DNA of 64,000 nucleotides, from NCBI RefSeq assembly GCF_019599145.1, contig NZ_CP080647.1, positions 7,130,001 to 7,194,000 on the forward strand, in the 5' to 3' direction. Each line of letters opens with the position of its first letter. The stretch's first letter is position 1. Below, piece after piece: positions 50,595 through 59,800 of this stretch. The notes below the pieces were generated by a model, which did not search any database, was not told the DNA's origin, and saw only the letters and a program-made list of their open reading frames with translations. Origin of the DNA: Streptomyces akebiae (GTDB lineage Bacteria > Actinomycetota > Actinomycetes > Streptomycetales > Streptomycetaceae). Both the position numbers and the translations under genes were made by a program.

Positions 50595-50991
50595 CGGGCG
50601 GCGTACGCACCGGGCCGGGCAGCGGGGCGGACAGGGTGACCGAGGTGCCGCAGGGGGTGTCGCGGACGTCGATCCGGGCGGGAGCGCCGATACCCGCGAT
50701 CAGGGACTCCGCGAGACGGGGGCCGTGCCCGTCGGGCCGTCCCCTGGGCGGGACGGCAGCGCCGTACGTCACCTCGCAACGCAACTCGCTGTCCCCTAGC
50801 CGCAGTTCGACGACCCCGGGGTCGGCGCCCCGGGCGGCGGCGTCCGTGGCGATCTCCGAAGCGGCCTGCCCGAAGGCACCCCGGGCGGAGGCGCTCAACC
50901 GGGCGCGCAGTGACGCCTCCTCCACCAGGGCGCGCACCAGGGGGAGTTCGGGACCGCGGAACTCCATGCGCAGCCTCAGCCCCTCGCTCAC
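50572..50991 (-). CDS. HATPase-fold anti-sigma-factor-like protein (degenerate)
   Basis: This is a 139-aa protein with the RsbW/SpoIIAB-like ATPase fold: LRMEFRGPELPLVRALVEEA, then GAFGQAASEIATDAAARGAD and GHGPRLAESLIAGIGAPARI. The usual N-box Asn (ExxxNA) is replaced (SEIATDA), and the G-box is poor, so ATP binding may be weak. The start at 50991 overlaps the MEDS-STAS stop, so the two are co-translated, as in anti-sigma/anti-anti-sigma pairs. The tail overlaps the convergent LuxR gene by 23 bp. Confidence 0.7.
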   Translation of the reverse strand: MSEGLRLRMEFRGPELPLVRALVEEASLRARLSASARGAFGQAASEIATDAAARGADPGVVELRLGDSELRCEVTYGAAVPPRGRPDGHGPRLAESLIAGIGAPARIDVRDTPCGTSVTLSAPLPGPVRTPPVTAPPAR

Positions 50992-51908
50992 CCGGCGTCC
51001 CCCTCGTCCTCTTCACCCTCCACGCGGACCAGCAGCTGGGGCACCTCGTCGGCGCCCAGCTGCTCCAGCACCAGCCCCAGCAGTTCGCCGCAGCGCACGG
51101 TGACCTCGCTGCCGGCGGGGAGCGAGGCGGCCAGGCTGATCAGCTGCCAGGCGCAGTGGGCCTCCATGAAGCACAGGTCGCGGAGGTCGAGGACGAAGTG
51201 GCTGGGCCCCGAGTCGTCACGGTGTTCCAGCGCCTCGCGCAGCGCCTCGACGAACTCGCTCCGGGTGCTCAGCTCGGCGGTGCCGGCCATCCGGCCGCCG
51301 TCCGGTGTCCCGGTGACCTCCAGGGAGTCCAGACGTTCCATGACCCGCAGCGGATGGACCTTGCCGACGCGGGAGGTCAGCTCGTCGTCGAAGCGCTGAC
51401 GGTCGTACCAGCAGATCGCGGTGAACAGCGGGTCCGCGAAGAGCGGTGCCACCGAGGCCTCGTAGTCGAGCAGCCGGTCGTGGCCGAGGCCCGCCCGGGG
51501 CGCCCAGCTCATGTCGGCGGTGACCCGCAGGCCCGCCCAGCCCTCGTCGCAGGCGCGGTCGACCTCGGAGGCGTAGGTGTCGATCGTGCGCCGCTCCTGG
51601 AACCGGCCGTCGGGCAGGTAGATCTCCGTGTTGCGCCTGACCGACAGCTGGCCGCTGTCCCGCGCCGCGGCCGCCTGCCCGCTGCCCCGGTCCAGCAGCG
51701 ACACCACCTCGTCGTCGCTCAGGTCGTCCGGGTCCATGACCAGCAGGACCTTCTCGCCGCGCGCCAGGCTCGTCCGGGTGTACGCGGTGAAGACCTTCCA
51801 CGGCGACTCCCCGGCCCCCTCCCGGTCCCCCGGCCCCATGCACGCGTGATCCCCCAGCCGCAGCCGCTCGACGGGCACGGTTCGCTCCGCGGGGTGCTGG
51901 GGCGTCAT
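50988..51908 (-). CDS. MEDS-domain sensor with C-terminal STAS domain
   Basis: This is a 306-aa protein. The N-terminal MEDS domain begins RLRLGDHACMGPGDREGAGE and contains EKVLLVMDPDDLSDDEVVSL and ICWYDRQRFDDEL. The C-terminal 95 residues are STAS-like (MAGTAELSTRSEFVEALREA, then FVLDLRDLCFMEAHCAWQLI) but lack a clear phosphorylatable Ser at the usual DxSG site (DLCFMEA). MEDS proteins are thought to sense redox or hydrocarbon signals and often pair with anti-sigma factors. It is coupled to the HATPase protein, so a sigma-factor regulatory pair is likely. Confidence 0.83.
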   Translation of the reverse strand: MTPQHPAERTVPVERLRLGDHACMGPGDREGAGESPWKVFTAYTRTSLARGEKVLLVMDPDDLSDDEVVSLLDRGSGQAAAARDSGQLSVRRNTEIYLPDGRFQERRTIDTYASEVDRACDEGWAGLRVTADMSWAPRAGLGHDRLLDYEASVAPLFADPLFTAICWYDRQRFDDELTSRVGKVHPLRVMERLDSLEVTGTPDGGRMAGTAELSTRSEFVEALREALEHRDDSGPSHFVLDLRDLCFMEAHCAWQLISLAASLPAGSEVTVRCGELLGLVLEQLGADEVPQLLVRVEGEEDEGDAG

Positions 51909-52080
51909 GAAGGGCCTTCCCGTGAGGATCAGAACTCTGCACGGACAGTAGGCCCACCGGCGTCCCCAGCGGCCGGATGATCGTCAATCTTCTGCTTGGG
52001 AGGATTTCAGGGCAGGTCGCGGAGAAGTCCGATCGTGAATGTGCGCTGTCTGAACGGGTGCGACCGGAGGTTTTCCGCTC

Positions 52081-52677
52081 TTAGGCGACCCTCTGCAACA
52101 AACCCCATGTGAACTCCGCGACGCACTCCCGCCGCACCCCGTCCCCGTCCGGCGCGACGAACCGCAACCCCCACCGCGTCGGCGCCGTCCCCTCCAACGG
52201 TCGTGCCGGCGGGAACGCCCGTGCCACCTCGTCCACCGTGCAGGACCACGGGGTCAGATCCTCCAGGGCGCGCGGTTCGGGCCCGGCCGCCCCCGGGGCC
52301 CGTACCAGCCACTCGTTCCACACCGCCCCGTTCGGCGCCAGCAGCACCTCGAACCGGAGGTCGTCCCACAACGGCACCGGCCACCGCCACGCCTCGCACT
52401 CCAGATCCCCGATGCGGCGCCGGGTCACGGACTCGGGCGCGCCCAGGACCGACCGGTACCGGGACGCCGACCCCCGGGCCCGGGGCGAGCGCACCATGGC
52501 CTGCCACCGTCTGTTCGCCTCGCGCATCTGCGCGATCGAGACGCCCAGCTCGCGCCGGGCGTCCTCGACGAGCTCCGGATTGTGGTCGGCCATCCGGCGC
52601 AGCAGCACGAGCTGGAAGTCGAGCGGGGTGAACGGGCCGGTGGGCCTATCGGGCCCGGGGCGCTTCGCGGAGGACAT
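52081..52677 (-). CDS. Conserved-type hypothetical protein
   Basis: This is a 198-aa protein I do not recognise. It opens with GPFTPLDFQLVLLRRMADHN, then VEDARRELGVSIAQMREANR, and contains a Trp-rich beta region (LECEAWRWPVPLWDDLRF, VLLAPNGAVWNEWLV). No signal peptide or membrane helix. The ATG at 52677 or 52686 could start. Its start overlaps the FkbM end by about 32-40 bp, so it is the last gene of the glycan operon. Confidence 0.6.
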   Translation of the reverse strand: MSSAKRPGPDRPTGPFTPLDFQLVLLRRMADHNPELVEDARRELGVSIAQMREANRRWQAMVRSPRARGSASRYRSVLGAPESVTRRRIGDLECEAWRWPVPLWDDLRFEVLLAPNGAVWNEWLVRAPGAAGPEPRALEDLTPWSCTVDEVARAFPPARPLEGTAPTRWGLRFVAPDGDGVRRECVAEFTWGLLQRVA

Positions 52678-53485
52678 GCCCTCCATGGTCGCCCACGGCG
52701 CCGGACGCGGGGGCCGGCTCACCCGGGCGGCGCCCGTCCGGCAGGAACAGCACCGAGTTGACGTACCGGGGCCCGGAGAACGGCAGGACCCGCCGGAGCA
52801 GCCCCTTGGACGCCATGTGCGACGTACGCGCCTGGTGGGCCTCCAGCGCGGCCGGGTCCAGAGGGAGCCAGGTTCCGGCGGGCAGGACCCAGCCGGCGTA
52901 GCCGAGGCCGGCGAGCAGGTCGACGACCGGGGCGATCGGCTGGATACGGGATTCCAGTTCGACGAAGAGCGCCGGGCGGTCCCGCGCGAGGAGGCCGGAC
53001 GCGCCGCGCAGGACGGCCAGTTCGTTGCCGTCGACATCGATCTTGACGAAGCCGACATCGGTCAGACCGAGCCCGTCGAGGGTCACACAGCGGACGTCCA
53101 GCGCGCGGGCGTGGATGTCCCGACGGACCAGGGACGACACACCGCGCCCCCCGTCGTCGCCCGGCGGCAGCCAGAGACGGGCCGTGCCCGGCCGGTCCGA
53201 GGCGGCGGCCTGGACGACACGGACGTTGCGGGGGACCGCCGAGACGAGCAGCCGGGCCAGCCGGGGCACCGGCTCGACGGTCACCACCCGCCCGGCGCGT
53301 CCCGCCAGCCGGCGCGTCCAGGGTCCGTACCAGCCGCCGACGTCCACGGCCGTACCGCACCCCGGCGGGCACAGTTCGTCGAGCCGGGCCAGCTCCGGCT
53401 CGAAGCGCGGGTAGACGAACCGGGCGGCCGCGGCGACCAGCCGGTCCGGGAGGAGCGGCGCGAGCCGCGCGGCGAGAGTGGTCAT
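52646..53485 (-). CDS. FkbM-family methyltransferase
   Basis: This is a 279-aa SAM-dependent methyltransferase of the FkbM type. The SAM motif is CGTAVDVGGWYGPWTRRLAG, then VVTVEPVPRLARLLVSAVP, and the FkbM hallmarks FVKIDVDGNELAVLRGASGL and RPALFVELESRI. FkbM enzymes O-methylate sugars or polyketides. It is coupled by ATGA overlap to the Trm112-like gene, and its tail overlaps the following hypothetical gene. Methylation of the envelope glycan is a reasonable guess. Confidence 0.87.
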   Translation of the reverse strand: MTTLAARLAPLLPDRLVAAAARFVYPRFEPELARLDELCPPGCGTAVDVGGWYGPWTRRLAGRAGRVVTVEPVPRLARLLVSAVPRNVRVVQAAASDRPGTARLWLPPGDDGGRGVSSLVRRDIHARALDVRCVTLDGLGLTDVGFVKIDVDGNELAVLRGASGLLARDRPALFVELESRIQPIAPVVDLLAGLGYAGWVLPAGTWLPLDPAALEAHQARTSHMASKGLLRRVLPFSGPRYVNSVLFLPDGRRPGEPAPASGAVGDHGGHVLREAPRAR

Positions 53486-53745
53486 GAGTCCGACTTCCTG
53501 AGCAGCGCGGAGAGCTTGACGTGCTCGTCCTCCGTCACCTGCTCGCCCGATGACGGCAGCAGTTGCGGAATGCCGTCGACGATGGGGTAACGGCGGTGCA
53601 GGCGGGGGTTGTACAGCGACTCCGGCGCTCGGGCGGCGTCGGCACCGGAGTGGCCGAGGCGTTCCTCCTCGTGGACCACCAGATGCAGCGGCCCCTTGTC
53701 CAGCGGGCACGCCAGGATCTGGAGCAACGGGTCGTCGGGGTTCAT
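53482..53745 (-). CDS. Trm112-like small protein
   Basis: This is an 87-aa protein of the Trm112/YcaR type, reading LLQILACPLDKGPLHLVVHE and ending RRYPIVDGIPQLLPSSGEQV. Most members have CPxC zinc ligands; only one Cys is present, so zinc binding is doubtful. Trm112-like proteins often partner with methyltransferases, and here it overlaps an FkbM methyltransferase gene (ATGA) and the upstream EamA gene. A cofactor role for the adjacent methyltransferases is inferred. Confidence 0.75.
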   Translation of the reverse strand: MNPDDPLLQILACPLDKGPLHLVVHEEERLGHSGADAARAPESLYNPRLHRRYPIVDGIPQLLPSSGEQVTEDEHVKLSALLRKSDS

Positions 53746-54668
53746 GGAGGGGTCAACTCCTTGGCTGGTGCGGAGGATGGGGAGGCCGGCGGGGGACTGT
53801 CGTGCTTGGGCATGCTCAGCAGCACGCCGACCGCCAGCACCGTGCCCGACAGCCGCAGCGTCAGCCGCAGGGGATCGTCGGGCAGCGACTCGCCGAACGA
53901 CAGCGTGCCGAGCACGGCCGTGAACAGACAGGTCACCGTCGTGCAGACCGGCACGATCAGTGAGGCCCGGCAGCGCTGGAGCGCCGCCTGCGACATCACC
54001 AGACCGAACGCGCCGGTGAACATCAGGAGATACGGGTACGGGGAGCGCAGCAGGCCGACGACCGCGTCCCCGAGCGCACTGGTCGTCAGATAGCTCGACA
54101 CGCCCTTGATCGCGAGCGAACTGACGCCGTACAGCAGGCCCACGGCCACGCCGTACTCGACACCCGTGGTCGGCAGCCGGTGCCGGTGCCGGGCGCGCCG
54201 CTCGGCGGACCGGTACAGCCCGACCCCCGCCGCCAGCGCGGGCAGACAGATCGTGAGGACCAGCGCGTACGGCGCCTCGTGGCTGACGGTGTCGGTGCCC
54301 TCGTCCAGCGACAGCACCACCATCAGCAGCGCGGCGAGGATCGCCCCGAGGGCGTACCGCTCCCGGCCCGTCGTCTCCTCGCCGAGCAGCCGCGCCGACA
54401 GCAGGACCAGCAGCACCAGGCCCGAGACGAAGATGCCCTGGGCGGCGGCGATCGGCAGCGTCCGGTAGACGGCCAGCTGGGCGGCGAACCCGGCGGCCAG
54501 CGACAGCGATCCGGCGATCCACAGCGGGCTGCCGACGACCAGCCGCAGCAGCCTCAGCGGCTCGCGGACCGTCACCTGCGGCATCGCGGTGAGGGCTCGT
54601 TTCTCCAGGACGAATCCCGTGCTGTACAGCGCGTTCGCCAGCAGGGCCGCGGCCACTCCCCACCACAT
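53742..54668 (-). CDS. EamA/DMT-family transporter
   Basis: This is a 308-aa membrane protein with about nine helices in two EamA repeats, starting GVAAALLANALYSTGFVLEK and containing LPIAAAQGIFVSGLVLLVLL and LIVPVCTTVTCLFTAVLGTL. The family includes metabolite exporters and carriers for lipid-linked sugars. In an operon for arabinosylated glycan a flippase role for a lipid-linked precursor is possible. It overlaps the Trm112-like gene by 4 bp and is 3 bp after the methyltransferase. Confidence 0.83.
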   Translation of the reverse strand: MWWGVAAALLANALYSTGFVLEKRALTAMPQVTVREPLRLLRLVVGSPLWIAGSLSLAAGFAAQLAVYRTLPIAAAQGIFVSGLVLLVLLSARLLGEETTGRERYALGAILAALLMVVLSLDEGTDTVSHEAPYALVLTICLPALAAGVGLYRSAERRARHRHRLPTTGVEYGVAVGLLYGVSSLAIKGVSSYLTTSALGDAVVGLLRSPYPYLLMFTGAFGLVMSQAALQRCRASLIVPVCTTVTCLFTAVLGTLSFGESLPDDPLRLTLRLSGTVLAVGVLLSMPKHDSPPPASPSSAPAKELTPP

Positions 54669-54671
54669 CGT

Positions 54672-55445
54672 CTACGTCCTCCGCGCGTGCAGCAGCAGGA
54701 TCGACGCCGCCGACGGGGCCGCGCAGGCCAGCCGGTCCAGCGGGCGCAGCGGACGCGGTACGCCGTGGAAGGGCGCCCCACGCAGCCGGACGACCTCGAA
54801 GCCGGACGCGGCCACGAACTCCCGTAGCGCGCGGGCGGTGTAGAGACGCAGATGGCCCACGACCTCCGTACCCGGGCGGCCGTGGATGCCGCGCAGGCTC
54901 ACCTCCGAGAACACCGGCTGGACGCCCGCGAGGAGCAGGGCGCGGTTGTACCAGGCGGCCAGATTGGGCGTCGACAGCATCAGATGGCCGCCCGGGCGCA
55001 GGACGCGGCGGATCTCGTCGAGAGCCGCGTCCGGGTCGACGAGGTGCTCGATGACCTCACTGAACAGGACCGCGTCGGCGGACTCCGACCGCAACGGCAG
55101 CCCGCCGTCCGCCAGTTCACCGCGGATCGCGTACGGGACGCGGGTGCGGGCGCGGCGGAGGGCGTCCTGGGACCAGTCGACGCCGATGATGCGGTGGCCG
55201 GGCAGGAGGGGCGCGGCGGTGGCCGCCGCCGTGCCGTCGCCGCAGCCGATGTCGAGGATCGTGCGGGGGCCGGTGCGGGCCGCCGGGCCCAGGGCGGCCG
55301 CCAGCATGCGGGCCTGGGCGAGGCTGCGGGGGGTGCCGGAGGCGACCGGGACGGCCGGGTCCTCGTAGAAGTCACGAAGTCCCTTCACCGGGGCCCGGGT
55401 CGAGGACTCGGTGGGCGAGGCGGAGCTGGACGAGGTGGTCGGCAT
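54672..55445 (-). CDS. Class I SAM-dependent methyltransferase
   Basis: This is a 257-aa methyltransferase with motif I TILDIGCGDGTAAATAAPLL, then HRIIGVDWSQDALRRARTRV, and the motif post-II DAVLFSEVIEHLVDPDAALD, EIRRVLRPGGHLML. The N-terminus is Ser-rich. Similar to the UbiE/Methyltransf_11 group that acts on lipids or glycans. Its ATG shares one base with the upstream condensation gene's stop (TAATG). Confidence 0.86.
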   Translation of the reverse strand: MPTTSSSSASPTESSTRAPVKGLRDFYEDPAVPVASGTPRSLAQARMLAAALGPAARTGPRTILDIGCGDGTAAATAAPLLPGHRIIGVDWSQDALRRARTRVPYAIRGELADGGLPLRSESADAVLFSEVIEHLVDPDAALDEIRRVLRPGGHLMLSTPNLAAWYNRALLLAGVQPVFSEVSLRGIHGRPGTEVVGHLRLYTARALREFVAASGFEVVRLRGAPFHGVPRPLRPLDRLACAAPSAASILLLHARRT

Positions 55446-56884
55446 TACTGGTTGTCCTCTTCCGTCGCGTGCAGATAGTGCTCGAAGAGGTCGCGGAGGT
55501 GGGCGCCGTCGCCGTGGCTGAGCAGGGCCCGGGACCAGCGCAGGGCCAGGTGGAGGCGGCCCGCCGTCGAGGCGGTCGTGACGGTGAGACCGCGGGGCAT
55601 ACGGGCGGGGGCCGAGAACCAGACGGCGTGGGCGCGGCCCGCCTCCTCGCCGAAGTCCAGCGCGTAGGGGATGCGGCCGATGTTGCTGAGCAGGGTGGTC
55701 GACGTCCAGGGCCCGGCTGCCCGGCGCAGGCCCCTGGTGAGGGCGGCACGCCAGGACACGGGGACCACCGGGGCGGTCAACAGGGACGCGCCGTGGCCGA
55801 GTTGGGGGCGGGGGAGGGATTTCAGGGCGCGGGTGCGGTCCGCCGTGCGGCGCAGGAGTACGGCGAGCGGGGTGGTGGATGGTTGCAACTCGGCCGGGAG
55901 GAAGGGGACTTCGACCAGGCGGGTGCCGTTGCCTATCGGCATGTCCGTGTCCCTCGGGCGGTCGTCCACCGGCATGGTGATACGGAGGGGGCGGGGGCGG
56001 GCGCCGTGCTCCCGGTTCCAGTGGGCGAGCATCAGGGCCGTGGTGACCATGAGCTGGTCGTTCACGGTGTACGGGGCGGACTTCGGGCGGCGGGGCACGG
56101 GCAGCTCGGTGACGAGCAGGCCGTTGCCGGGGGAGGGCTCGGGGGTGCCGCGGGCCACGCGGGCGGGGCGGGCCCAGTTGGACGGGTTCGCCGTCTCGAC
56201 CGGGGCCGGTTCGTCCTGGGCGGGGGTGGGGCGGACGGGCGGTGCGGCGGGGGCGTTGTCCTGTCCGCCGTACAGCTGCGCGGCGGTGGCGAGGATGCGC
56301 AGGCAGGCCGGGCCGTCCAGCGCGGTGTGGTTGATGGTGAGGAAGAGGACGGTGCCGTTGTCCTTCGGGCGCCCTCGGGCGGCGTCGGACGAGGGGTGTT
56401 CGCGCTGCTCGGCGGCGCGAGGTGCCGCCGCCCCCGCCCTGAGGCCGACCGCGTCCGACGCCTCGCTGCCCACCGCCGGGCCCGCTCCCTCCACCACCTC
56501 CAGGCGGATCGGTGGGGAGAGGGTCAGCGGCGGTGCCTCCATCAGGGCCCTGGTCCGTGCGTCCCGCAACGCATGGGACCCGGCGGACAGGAAGGTCACC
56601 ACCTCCACCTCCGGCTCCCGCGTCAACTCCCACTCGTAGCGGCGCCGGTACCAGCGCCCCGGGGCCTCGCGCATGAGGATGCGGGGGTGGTGGTGGAGCG
56701 CGCCGGTGAAGGCGGTGCGCAGGCGGTCGGGGTCGAGCCGGCCGGGGAGGTGGACCTCGATGTGGACGGTCTCGGGCTCCTCCTCCTGGAGGCAGTGGCG
56801 GGAGACCTCGTCCACCACCGGGAAGGGGATCCGCACGGGCCCCGGTGCGGCGTCGTCCCGCGCGGGACGGTCCAGCGCCGTCAT
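55445..56884 (-). CDS. Condensation-fold (C-domain-like) acyltransferase
   Basis: This is a 479-aa free-standing protein of the condensation/carnitine-acyltransferase-like fold. The active-site motif HxxxDG is NHTALDG at about residue 186. Family landmarks include PFPVVDEVSRHCLQEEEPET, LRTAFTGALHHHPRIL and TTTLLSNIGRIPYAL. There is no adenylation or carrier domain nearby, so it is not part of an NRPS. Such stand-alone proteins act as acyltransferases on glycolipids (PapA-like). It overlaps both neighbours by a few bases, so it may acylate the glycan; inference. Confidence 0.78.
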   Translation of the reverse strand: MTALDRPARDDAAPGPVRIPFPVVDEVSRHCLQEEEPETVHIEVHLPGRLDPDRLRTAFTGALHHHPRILMREAPGRWYRRRYEWELTREPEVEVVTFLSAGSHALRDARTRALMEAPPLTLSPPIRLEVVEGAGPAVGSEASDAVGLRAGAAAPRAAEQREHPSSDAARGRPKDNGTVLFLTINHTALDGPACLRILATAAQLYGGQDNAPAAPPVRPTPAQDEPAPVETANPSNWARPARVARGTPEPSPGNGLLVTELPVPRRPKSAPYTVNDQLMVTTALMLAHWNREHGARPRPLRITMPVDDRPRDTDMPIGNGTRLVEVPFLPAELQPSTTPLAVLLRRTADRTRALKSLPRPQLGHGASLLTAPVVPVSWRAALTRGLRRAAGPWTSTTLLSNIGRIPYALDFGEEAGRAHAVWFSAPARMPRGLTVTTASTAGRLHLALRWSRALLSHGDGAHLRDLFEHYLHATEEDNQ

Positions 56885-59800
56885 CCCGGCTCCCCCCTTC
56901 CCGTACCACCGCTTCCCGTACCACCGCTTCCCGTGCCGTCGTTCGCGGGACCGCCGGCGCCCGTACCGCCGTGCCCGGGGCCGTCGGCTCCCCTGCCACC
57001 GCCGTCCTCCGGAGGCGTCGCCCTGGACTTCGGCTTGGTGAAGGGGATGCGACGGGTCGGGGTGTCGGGGTCTCCTTGCAGGGAGCCCGGCCCGCGCGCC
57101 GAGATCGTCGGGCTCGCGACCGATCCGCCGCCCTCCGCGACCGGCCCGCCGTTCAGCCTCTTGCCTCCCCGTCGCCGCTGCGGCAACGGCTCCGTCGGTC
57201 CGTCCGCCCCCGGCGGACGCTCGAACTCCCGGGTGGCGCCCGGCCGTTCCGGCGAGGTCGCGACATCCGCGCCCACGCTCACCAGCGCCGCGAACAGGCC
57301 GACGAGCGCGAGGAGTTGGGCCACGGGCCCGAACGTGCCCTGGTCCGCCGCCACCGGCTCCCCCGCTCCGAACGCGGCGGCGACCCCGGCGCCGGCCAGC
57401 GCGAGGAAGGCGATCGGCACGAGCAGGGTGTGCCGTTTCCAGGCGAGGAGTGCCAGCAGCGGCACGAGGAGGGCGAAGAAGCCCGCGATGACGATGCCGA
57501 CGAGGGTGAGCGCGATCGTGCCGAGCCAGAGACCGGGGCCCGGCGGCGTCGGCTGCGGCGCGTCCGGGTTGGGCTCCTGCCGGCGCCAGAGGGCCAGTCC
57601 GATGAGGGCCACCAGGCCGACGCCCGCTCCGATCAGGCCGGCCTCGTACGTCACGGACGGCTCGTACGACAGCTTGACCGCGCCGCCCGCGCCGCCGGGA
57701 ACGCGCCAGCCCTGCTGCCAGCCGTCGAGCCGGACCGGCGTCAGCTCACGGCCGTTCAGGGTGGCCTTCCAGCCGTCGTTGAAGTTCTCGTACGTCGTCA
57801 GATAGGAGGCCGCGCCGTCGCCGACGGTGATCTCGCGGCGGTCGCCGAGCCAGTCCCGAATGCCCAACTCCCGGCCGGAGGAGGCCGGTTCGGTGACCGT
57901 TCCCCGGGTGAGCGTCACGGTCGTGACGGCCAGGGCGCCGGAGTCCTCGGACTCGAAGGTGTGCCGGTCGGCGGCGTCGAGCTCCAGCCCGCCGCCCGCA
58001 CGGTCGCCCTGGCAGAGCGTCAGCTCCACCGGCCGACGCTCCACCAGGTCCCGGACCGTACCCCGCGCGCTCGTCTCGTACAGCGTCCCGTCGACCTCGA
58101 CCACCGGGCCCTCGCCGCACGGGAGCTCGAAGTCCCGGGTCGGGGCGGGCTGCGGTGTGCGGTACTGGTCGAGGGCCGGGACGTACGCCTCGGTGAGCCC
58201 GACCGGGAGTTGCAGGTCGTCGTCGGCGACGGGGTTGTGGACGGTCATCGGGGCCGTCTCGGTGACGGTGATGTCGAGCTGGTCGGTGTTGATCGGGTCG
58301 AAGCGGACCCAGCCGTTCTCGTCGACCGCGGCGACGACCGCGCCGTCCGGAGAGCTGATCTCGACCTGGGTCGGACGGGCCGACAGTCCGCCCGCCGGCG
58401 CCAGGACGAGCGACCCGACCGGCCACTTGTCGCCCCAGCGGAGGTGGATCGTCGGCTCGTCGCCCGCGATCCACGCCGTGGTCAGGTCGCCGTCGGTCAG
58501 GTTGCGGGGCGACAGCCCGGCCCCGAGCGAGGCCGTGGAGTCGGCGGTCGCCGTCATCCTGGTCTGCTGGTCGGGGGCGACCTCGTACAGCAGCTTGTCC
58601 AGCTCGTCGCCCGGCACGGGCACGGCCGTCGCCTTCATCTCGTACGTCCCCGCCGTGGTGGTGGCGAACGTGCGGTGCAGGCCCGGTTCGGTGCCCGTGG
58701 GCGAGAGGCCGGTCGGGTCGGCGGCCCGCTGGAGCGAGATCACCTCGGCGGAGGCGGCCGTGCCCTCGGGGTCCTGGGCGTCCGTCGGCAGCCGCAGCAT
58801 CCGGGTGACCTTGACGCCGGGGAGGTCGATCTCGGCGAAGCCCGCGCCGACGAGACCGGTGTGCCGCTCCGCCGAGTCGAGAATCGTGATCTTCAGCCAA
58901 CTCGTCTCGCCGGGGCGGGCGTTGACGGTCTGCGTGGAGCCGTCGGGCTGGAGGTTCGTGGAGCGCGAGCCGCGCTCGGTCTCCACCTTGATCCGGGTCG
59001 GCGCCGACCGCACCCCGTCCTGCGGCAGCGGGGTGACCTCGAACGTCTCCGGGATGTCCTGGCTGCCGTCGAAGTCGATCCGCAGCCACTGCCCGTTCGC
59101 CGACCCGGCCGCGCCCTCCGCCCAGGCCGTGTCCCGGTCGCCGTCGAAGGCGTTCACCGGGTCGTACTGCGGCAGATGGAACAGCCAGTTGCCGCTCGTC
59201 GACGCGGTCACCGACTCGGCACCCCGCAGCTCGGCCACCGTCTGGTGGTCGAGCCCGGACACCGGCAGGATCTGCTTCGGCTGCTCACCGGCGTCCTGCA
59301 CACTCCCGCTCGCGTTCCGCTCGTCCGCCGTGTACGTGTACGACGTGTTGGCGTTGACCAGGCCGAACCGGGTGTCCGCCCGGCGCAGCCCGTCACCGAC
59401 CACCTGGACGGCCGGGGTGCCGAGGCCGGGATGGTTGTCGCCGGTCAGGACGGTGGCCCGGTCGCGCAGCTCCGGGTCGGCGGCCAGCGGCAGCAGCGAC
59501 TCGGGCCCGCCGGAGACGACGGCGGTGTCCGCGATTCGCTTCAGCCCGGCCTGCCCGGGACGCGGTACGTCCTCGGCGGGCCGGTAGATCTCCACGGCCC
59601 GCTGCCGCGCGTGCAGGCCCTCGACCTGCAGCGGGGTGCCCTCGGCGATCCGCCCGCCGGTCATGACCGGCCCGAGCCCGGTGACCCGCTCGTACCCCGA
59701 CTGCTCCAGGGTCCGCTTCACGGTCGTGGTCGGCACGGCGCCGACCTGGTCGGGGTCCAGGTCATTGCGGACGACGACGTAGTACAGGCCCGCTCGGCTC

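Noticed and set aside
55445..56884. A non-ribosomal peptide synthetase module
   Set aside because: Only a condensation fold is present; there is no adenylation, carrier or thioesterase domain in the operon.
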